Of a stretch of 11,050 bases of DNA, positions 6,790 to 11,050 are shown piece after piece. The position numbers and the translations under genes were made by a program. The notes under the pieces were generated by a model. It saw nothing but the letters and a program-made list of their open reading frames with translations, was not told the DNA's origin and did not search any database. Numbering within the stretch: position 1 is the first letter of the stretch; each line of letters starts with the position of its first letter. The stretch lies in assembly GCA_965369945.1 (NCBI GenBank), contig CBDUST010000137.1, positions 1 to 11,050 on the forward strand, written 5' to 3'. Origin of the DNA: JADFNO01 sp965369945 (GTDB taxonomy: Bacteria > Planctomycetota > Phycisphaerae > Phycisphaerales > SM1A02).

Positions 6790-6816
6790 CTCATCCCTAA
6801 TGGCTCATCCCTAATG
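6789..6816. repeat. 14-bp tandem duplication spanning stop and start codons, with right arm of the inverted repeat
   Basis: GCTCATCCCTAATG occurs twice head to tail (6789-6802 and 6803-6816), followed by GCT. The first copy starts on the last base of the four-helix-bundle stop codon; the second ends on the ATG of the glycosyltransferase. The duplication makes an extra ATG at 6800 that opens a four-codon frame (Met-Ala-His-Pro, then TAA) whose stop overlaps the true start as TAATG. The right arm of the 13-bp inverted repeat is 6800-6812; the first copy also pairs with ten bases of the left arm. Confidence 0.8.
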
Positions 6817-8028
6817 GCTAACTCCCTCCGCATCATGCACATCTCCACACGCATGATCCTTGGCGGATCGCAAGAGAACACTGTTCTCTCATGCGAAGGC
6901 CAAGCTGACGCGGGTCACGCGGTCAGTCTGGTCTACGGCCCAATCTATGGACCGGAAGGATCACTACTTGAGCGCGTCAAAGAACACGGCGGGATTGAAA
7001 CAATCGAAACGCCCAACCTCGTTCGGGATCTTTCACCCTTGCGAGACTGGCGTTGTTACTTTGATCTCAAGCAGATCGTTGCGAATTGGAAACCGGACGT
7101 CGTGCATACACACTCATCCAAGGCAGGCATCTTGGGTCGGCTGGCCGCATGGAAGATGCGCGTGCCGTGCGTCGTACATACGATCCACGGCCTAGCGTTT
7201 CATCCCTACCAGAGCAAATGGAGAAATGCGATTTACATCGCTGCAGAGCGATTCGCCGCGCGGCGTTGCCATCGCATTGTTTGTGTCGCCGATGCGATGC
7301 GCGATCAGGCGCTCGCGGTCGGCATCGGCCAACATGATCAATACGCGACAGTGCATTCCGGCATTGAGATTGAGCCGTTTGTTGAATCGCGCGATTCACA
7401 ACAGGCGATGCGTAGCGAGCTGGGGTTGGCCGAGGATGACTTTGTTCTAGGCACAATCGCGCGCTTAGCCGAACTAAAAGGGCACGATGACTTGTTGGAT
7501 GCTCTGTCACCGCTGATGCACACGCTGCCCAATCTCAAGTTGCTGTGGATCGGCGACGGCTGGTGGCGCGATCGGCTCACGAAACGAATCCAGCGTTTGG
7601 GGCTCGAATCGCAGATCGTTCTGGTCGGTCTCGTCGAGCCGCAGCGCATCCCGGCATGTCTCGGCGCGATGAATGTGCTGGTTCATCCCAGTTACCGTGA
7701 GGGCCTGCCGCGGGCCGTGCCGCAAGCACTGCTGAGCCGCGTGCCAGCTATCGTCTATGATGTGGATGGAGCCAGGGAAGTTTGCATCGACGGCGAGGTG
7801 GGCAAACTTGTAGGGCCGGGCGACCTTACCGCACTGCGCGACGCGGTTCAATGGATGATGGATCACCCGGCCGAGCGGGACGAGATGGGAAAGCGCGGGC
7901 GCGAGCTTTGCGTGCAGCGCTTCGCTGTTGGGAGGATGATCGAGAAGCTGGAGACGATTTATGCCCAAGTGCTGGCTCAATGTGGCGACGATCGCGCTGA
8001 CACTGATCGCGTCAACGGCGATCGGTAG
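6814..8028 (+). CDS. GT4 family glycosyltransferase (GT-B fold)
   Basis: A 404-residue cytoplasmic or membrane-peripheral enzyme, expected to move a sugar from a nucleotide donor onto a growing polysaccharide or lipid-linked acceptor. The N-terminal Rossmann domain opens with I-M-H-I-S-T-R-M-I-L-G-G-S-Q-E-N (7-22), a G-G loop typical of GT4. VVHTHSSKAGILGRLAA follows at about residues 96-112. The C-terminal domain has ARLAELKGHDDLLDAL, a W-I-G-D-G motif (245-249), and the donor-site segment REGLPRAVPQAL. Here the E-x7-E motif reads Glu296...Gln304, a substitution known in some GT4 enzymes. The start is ATG 6814, directly before the first beta strand. It has no Shine-Dalgarno sequence and lies in a 14-bp duplication. 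The last 68 bp overlap the next gene, suggesting coupled expression. It lacks the BshA-type N-terminus, so a link with the nearby BshB1-like gene is not supported. Acceptor and donor cannot be told. Confidence 0.92.
   Translation: MANSLRIMHISTRMILGGSQENTVLSCEGQADAGHAVSLVYGPIYGPEGSLLERVKEHGGIETIETPNLVRDLSPLRDWRCYFDLKQIVANWKPDVVHTHSSKAGILGRLAAWKMRVPCVVHTIHGLAFHPYQSKWRNAIYIAAERFAARRCHRIVCVADAMRDQALAVGIGQHDQYATVHSGIEIEPFVESRDSQQAMRSELGLAEDDFVLGTIARLAELKGHDDLLDALSPLMHTLPNLKLLWIGDGWWRDRLTKRIQRLGLESQIVLVGLVEPQRIPACLGAMNVLVHPSYREGLPRAVPQALLSRVPAIVYDVDGAREVCIDGEVGKLVGPGDLTALRDAVQWMMDHPAERDEMGKRGRELCVQRFAVGRMIEKLETIYAQVLAQCGDDRADTDRVNGDR
7950..7953 (+). promoter_or_regulatory. Ribosome-binding site deciding the start of the 740-residue protein
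   Basis: GGAG at 7950-7953, inside the 3' end of the glycosyltransferase gene, is followed by a 7-base gap and the ATG at 7961. This supports a 68-bp overlap of the two genes rather than a later start. Confidence 0.55.
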
Positions 8029-10183
8029 GTCGGCGGCGCATGACTCCCAAGCACTCAGCGACACCGGCACTCCGCCTTCGCTCGGGCTGAACTCGTACGC
8101 CGGGCAACTCGCCAACATCATGCGCCGGGAGCTGTTCGATCTGGCTGACCAAGAGGCCCGCGCCCCACAATTCGAGCAACATATTTTGCGCGCGTCGTTG
8201 AATGTGCGACGACTCGCCATCGAACTACTAGAACAGGGCGAGCGAGTCGGAGCGGACGGCAGTTTGGGAGTCGTGATCGGCTTGAGGTTGTTTCACGGCC
8301 GAATTGAAGTTGATCGTGCGCTCAACGGACTTGTCCCGCTAAGTCGAGGGTTGAAGACCGGATCGGCGCCATCGGAGCTTGTAGATCGGTTCAGCAGCGC
8401 CGTCGAGGAGCTGCGTCGCTTCAACGAACGTGCTCTGGTGATTCCTGCCGAGTTGCCGGTGAATGATCCGGTAGCGCTCGATCGCGTGGTTGCGTCGTTG
8501 ATGTCGGGCTTGATACCAGCCGCGGAGTTGACCAGCCTGGAGCGCGTGGTCAACCATTGGATTACGAGTCGAGCAACAACGCCGACGCCGGCCATGATCG
8601 CAGCCGGGCTTGATCAGCGAGCACAATCAAGTAAGTCGCAGGCACAGACGCTGGAACAACTGGTCGCGCGCGTCAACACAATGCCAATCCGAGCCGACAC
8701 ACGTGAGCAGCTCACGGCGATTATCGCAACGCTGCAACGAGGTGAAGTGTTCGCTGAGCTACACCCCAGTATCGAAACCTACCGCGCGCTTCTGTCAAAG
8801 ACGGTCGACTTCGCTGAAGCGATTGCGAACGCTGAGTGGTTAGATCAAGGCGCACGAAACGTATTCGCAGATCGGCTTCATGATGCGGTTGTATTGTTCC
8901 ACGACAAGCAGACACGCGATCAGGGTGAGCAGCGACTGGAAAACCTTGTCCCATTACGCACCACGCTTGCCAACACATCACGGCTTGCACTGAATCGTGT
9001 TGATGTACGTCCGATCGGCGCGGCGCTCGCAGTCCTGACCCAACCAGCCGAAGACTTCGATTCCGATCCAGCCTCGGCATTTCCTAAATCAACGCTCGCC
9101 GCAATCGAACGCATGATCGCCTACCGCGAACTGAAAGTACCCAAGCTCAAAGGAGAGCTGCGAGTTGTTCGGCGTAAGTTGGATGATCGTTACCGTGACG
9201 CGGAACGAGCCCTCTTCAAGCAGCTTCAGACCGTAACTGAGAACGCCGACGCACAGACCGACCCTTCCCTCACGAGCCTGTTCGCCGATCACCAACAATA
9301 CTTGGAAGACCTTGGGCGGATCGAACTACTGCCGATCTGGATCGACCAGTTGAGCCTGATTGCGCCGCGATCGGCTGGATCAGTAAAGGGCCACGTCGAG
9401 AAACTGAGCCGGTGGCTTCTGGATCCGACGCGCCGACCTGATGGGGTTCGCGCGCTCGACCGCCTTCAGCAGCAACTGCAACTTTTCTATCCGTTGCCAT
9501 TTGAACGCCGGATGCGCCGAGCTGATCGTGAGGTGATCACCGCCACCGGAGCGCGACACGAGCAACTTCTGCAAATTATCGAAACGCGGCGTCGGCAATG
9601 GGTCGAATCTCTGATCGACCGCGACGACGACGACGACCAGGCTGCGAAGCGGATGCTCTTACTACATCGATTGACCCAAACGCTGGCCGATGTCGTCGAA
9701 TTACTTCGATTGACCAGCGACGCACCGGCCCTCGATCGCTGGGCTGCGTGGGAACTCCCGACTGATGCAATTCGGAAGACAGTCGCCGATCTGCCGGCTC
9801 GACTCAAGCTAGCGACGACCGCTGCGATTGATGAGAATGATCGATCTTTGCGAGTACAGTTGGAGCGGATCGACCGCGACGCGCCGCTGGGCAAGCTCGC
9901 CGGTCGTTTGGGGCAAGTACTCGCCGAAGCGCTGGAAGAACTGCCTGATGGTGCGCTGGCTGTGATCGGTCAATCGGCGAATCCTCCGACGGACGAAGCG
10001 TGGATGCGTTTGAGCCGCCGAGCCCTTGCGAATCTGTGTCGCTATACACTGGAACAGCAGCACGCCGAATCGACCGGGCAAGATAGTCTGGCAGATATAC
10101 TTTCCGTCTACGTCAACGCGGTGGCCGAGCAACTGCTTGCGGACCTGGGCGAACCACAATCGACGCGGGCCGATGATCGGTGA
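7961..10183 (+). CDS. Large secreted or periplasmic helical protein of unknown function
   Basis: A 740-residue protein that I do not recognise. Residues 1-26 look like a Sec signal peptide: Lys3, hydrophobic core W-L-N-V-A-T-I-A-L-T-L-I-A, then S-T-A and S-A-A as possible cleavage sites (after 20 or 26). The remainder has no further membrane segment, almost no Cys and is rich in Leu, Ala, Arg, Asp and Glu with heptad-like spacing, so it should be mostly alpha-helical. Five Asp in a row (555-559) come from a GAC triplet run at 9623-9637. The ATG at 7961 is preferred for its ribosome-binding site and complete signal sequence; GTG 7982 would lose Lys3. It overlaps the GT4 gene by 68 bp in another frame, hinting that it acts with that enzyme's product, for instance in the cell envelope. 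This is inference. No catalytic motif was seen. Codon use and GATC richness match the neighbours, so recent transfer is not suggested. Confidence 0.8.
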   Translation: MPKCWLNVATIALTLIASTAIGRSAAHDSQALSDTGTPPSLGLNSYAGQLANIMRRELFDLADQEARAPQFEQHILRASLNVRRLAIELLEQGERVGADGSLGVVIGLRLFHGRIEVDRALNGLVPLSRGLKTGSAPSELVDRFSSAVEELRRFNERALVIPAELPVNDPVALDRVVASLMSGLIPAAELTSLERVVNHWITSRATTPTPAMIAAGLDQRAQSSKSQAQTLEQLVARVNTMPIRADTREQLTAIIATLQRGEVFAELHPSIETYRALLSKTVDFAEAIANAEWLDQGARNVFADRLHDAVVLFHDKQTRDQGEQRLENLVPLRTTLANTSRLALNRVDVRPIGAALAVLTQPAEDFDSDPASAFPKSTLAAIERMIAYRELKVPKLKGELRVVRRKLDDRYRDAERALFKQLQTVTENADAQTDPSLTSLFADHQQYLEDLGRIELLPIWIDQLSLIAPRSAGSVKGHVEKLSRWLLDPTRRPDGVRALDRLQQQLQLFYPLPFERRMRRADREVITATGARHEQLLQIIETRRRQWVESLIDRDDDDDQAAKRMLLLHRLTQTLADVVELLRLTSDAPALDRWAAWELPTDAIRKTVADLPARLKLATTAAIDENDRSLRVQLERIDRDAPLGKLAGRLGQVLAEALEELPDGALAVIGQSANPPTDEAWMRLSRRALANLCRYTLEQQHAESTGQDSLADILSVYVNAVAEQLLADLGEPQSTRADDR

Positions 10184-10241
10184 CCCGAACCTCAGGCGCC
10201 GTCATCACGGCTCCGGTTCGACCCGACGGCACGTAAACCTT

Positions 10242-10247
10242 TATGAT
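10242..10247 (+). promoter_or_regulatory. Possible -10 box of a leaderless transcript for the deacetylase gene
   Basis: TATGAT (five of six consensus bases) ends 8 bases before the ATG at 10256, and no Shine-Dalgarno sequence lies between. TTCGAC at 10217-10222 is a poor -35 candidate with a 19-bp spacer. The arrangement repeats that seen before truA. Weak evidence. Confidence 0.28.
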
Positions 10248-10255
10248 CCGACGCC

Positions 10256-10942
10256 ATGACGAATATCCTTGTAGTCGGCCCACATCCTGATGACCAAGAA
10301 CTTGGCATGGGCGGGACTATCGCCAAGCTCACCGAGCAGGGGCATGATGTACTGCTGCTTGATATGACCAACGGCGAGCCCACGCCGCACGGCGATCCGC
10401 AAACGCGGGCCGTTGAAGCCGCCAAAGCCGCTGAGATTCTTGGTGTGAAGCGCAAGCTCTTGGACCTGCCCAACCGGATGCTCGAGCACAATATCGAATC
10501 GCGACACTTGGTTGCCGGCGTGATTCGTGAACATCAAGCTCAGATCGTCTTCGCACCTTACTTTCAAGATGCGCATCCGGATCATGTGGCGACGACGCGC
10601 ATCGTCGAGGATGCGCGTTTCGATGCGAAGCTCACCAAGATCGACTTGCCGGGCGAACCGATCTACCCCAAATGGTTGTTCTACTATTACTGCACGCATT
10701 TGCGCTGGGTGGCGGATCCCAATTTCCTTTTCGACATCACCGGATATGAGGACCGCAAGCGCGATTCGATCGTGGCGTACGAGACGCAGTTCGTGATACC
10801 AGAGAGAAACCGGCGCGTCGTGGAGTGGATCAAGTCATCCAACGAGTATCTTGGGAGTCGTATCGGCGTCATGTCCGCCGAGCCGTTCTATACGAAGGAA
10901 CCGCTCGGGCTGGCAGGCTTGGAGTCGTTGACACTGTTGTAG
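10256..10942 (+). CDS. bshB1: PIG-L/LmbE family deacetylase, BshB1-like
   Basis: A 228-residue cytoplasmic zinc hydrolase that should remove the N-acetyl group from a GlcNAc-containing substrate. In bacillithiol-making bacteria BshB1 deacetylates GlcNAc-malate. Zinc motif one is G-P-H-P-D-D (8-13) and motif two is H-P-D-H (107-110), both intact, with Asp12 the likely general base. The order of features (EAAKAAEILGV, then D-L-P-N-R, then VFAPYFQDAHPDH, and a C-terminal IGVMSAEPFYTKEPLGL) and the length (family about 230-240) match the BshB1 branch better than MshB or LpxC-like deacetylases. The start ATG 10256 fits homologues. It lies 72 bp after the 740-residue gene and may have its own promoter. 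Neither BshA nor BshC is in the window, so bacillithiol synthesis is not shown; another sugar N-deacetylation is possible. Family certain, branch likely, substrate unknown. Confidence 0.88.
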   Translation: MTNILVVGPHPDDQELGMGGTIAKLTEQGHDVLLLDMTNGEPTPHGDPQTRAVEAAKAAEILGVKRKLLDLPNRMLEHNIESRHLVAGVIREHQAQIVFAPYFQDAHPDHVATTRIVEDARFDAKLTKIDLPGEPIYPKWLFYYYCTHLRWVADPNFLFDITGYEDRKRDSIVAYETQFVIPERNRRVVEWIKSSNEYLGSRIGVMSAEPFYTKEPLGLAGLESLTLL

Positions 10943-10952
10943 ACAATCGCGC

Positions 10953-10999
10953 CGGTGCCACGGCTCGCCCGCGCAGCGGAGAGCCGTGTCCGACCACCG
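10953..10999. repeat. Imperfect hairpin repeat related to the GGTG-CACGG planctomycete palindromes
   Basis: CACGGCTC (10959-10966) pairs exactly with GAGCCGTG (10981-10988) around a 14-base loop; CGGTG (10953-10957) can pair with CACCG (10995-10999) beyond a bulge of about six bases. It starts 11 bp after the deacetylase stop and might help end transcription, though no T-tract follows. It shares the GGTG.CACGG arm with the perfect hairpin at 5072-5106. The last 50 bases of the window show nothing else. Confidence 0.55.
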
Positions 11000-11050
11000 A
11001 TCAATGTCAACCGGCCCGTCAGTAAACCCTGCGTACCAACGTGCAGAGGA

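Noticed and set aside
7507..8220. Minus-strand 237-codon open frame opposite the GT4 and following gene
   Set aside because: GT4 motifs on the plus strand explain the region; the frame is long only because the DNA is GC-rich.
6814..10942. Bacillithiol pathway made of the GT4 gene and the BshB1-like deacetylase
   Set aside because: The GT4 protein lacks the BshA-type N-terminus, BshC is absent, and a large unrelated gene separates them.
1..11050. CRISPR array, tRNA, rRNA or diversity-generating retroelement
   Set aside because: No regularly spaced repeats, tRNA-like or rRNA-like sequence; no reverse transcriptase or template repeat accompanies the four-helix-bundle gene.

Overview
The window is about 58% GC and looks like part of a Planctomycetota chromosome, most likely a Phycisphaerae-type lineage. 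This is inferred from a eukaryote-like UDPGP-type nucleotidyltransferase, a four-helix-bundle (IVS/S23-type) gene, GC-rich 'GGTGGCACGGG' hairpin repeats of the kind scattered through planctomycete genomes, and weak Shine-Dalgarno signals. No rRNA, tRNA, CRISPR array, plasmid or phage gene was seen. The tetranucleotide GATC is strikingly frequent.

Layout. Bases 1-242 are the 3' end of phoU (+). After 7 bp comes a UDP-sugar pyrophosphorylase family gene (250-1677, +). A convergent glycerate kinase (1826-2980, -) follows. Across a short divergent promoter region lies a DedA/VTT membrane protein (3061-3738, +), then a two-domain protein of unknown role (3827-4963, +) with a degenerate P-loop and a C-terminal half like nucleoside 2-deoxyribosyltransferases.

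Bases 4961-5579 hold no intact gene. This stretch contains a 239-bp MITE-like element with 13-bp terminal inverted repeats bordered by TA, placed exactly on the stop codon of the upstream gene. The element carries a perfect 16-bp-stem hairpin. Beside it is a decayed reading frame on the minus strand.

The right half is a plus-strand run: truA (5580-6353), a four-helix-bundle gene (6364-6789) bracketed by a 13-bp inverted repeat, a GT4 glycosyltransferase (6814-8028), a 740-residue secreted helical protein of unknown function that overlaps it (7961-10183), and a BshB1/PIG-L-type deacetylase (10256-10942). A second, imperfect hairpin repeat closes the window.

The genes do not form one evident pathway: they mix phosphate control, sugar-nucleotide and glycerate metabolism, tRNA modification and sugar transfer/deacetylation. 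The clearest coupling is GT4 with the 740-residue protein (overlap plus a good ribosome-binding site). The most unusual parts are the two small insertion-like units (MITE and four-helix-bundle cassette) and the two-domain kinase-like/deoxyribosyltransferase-like protein.
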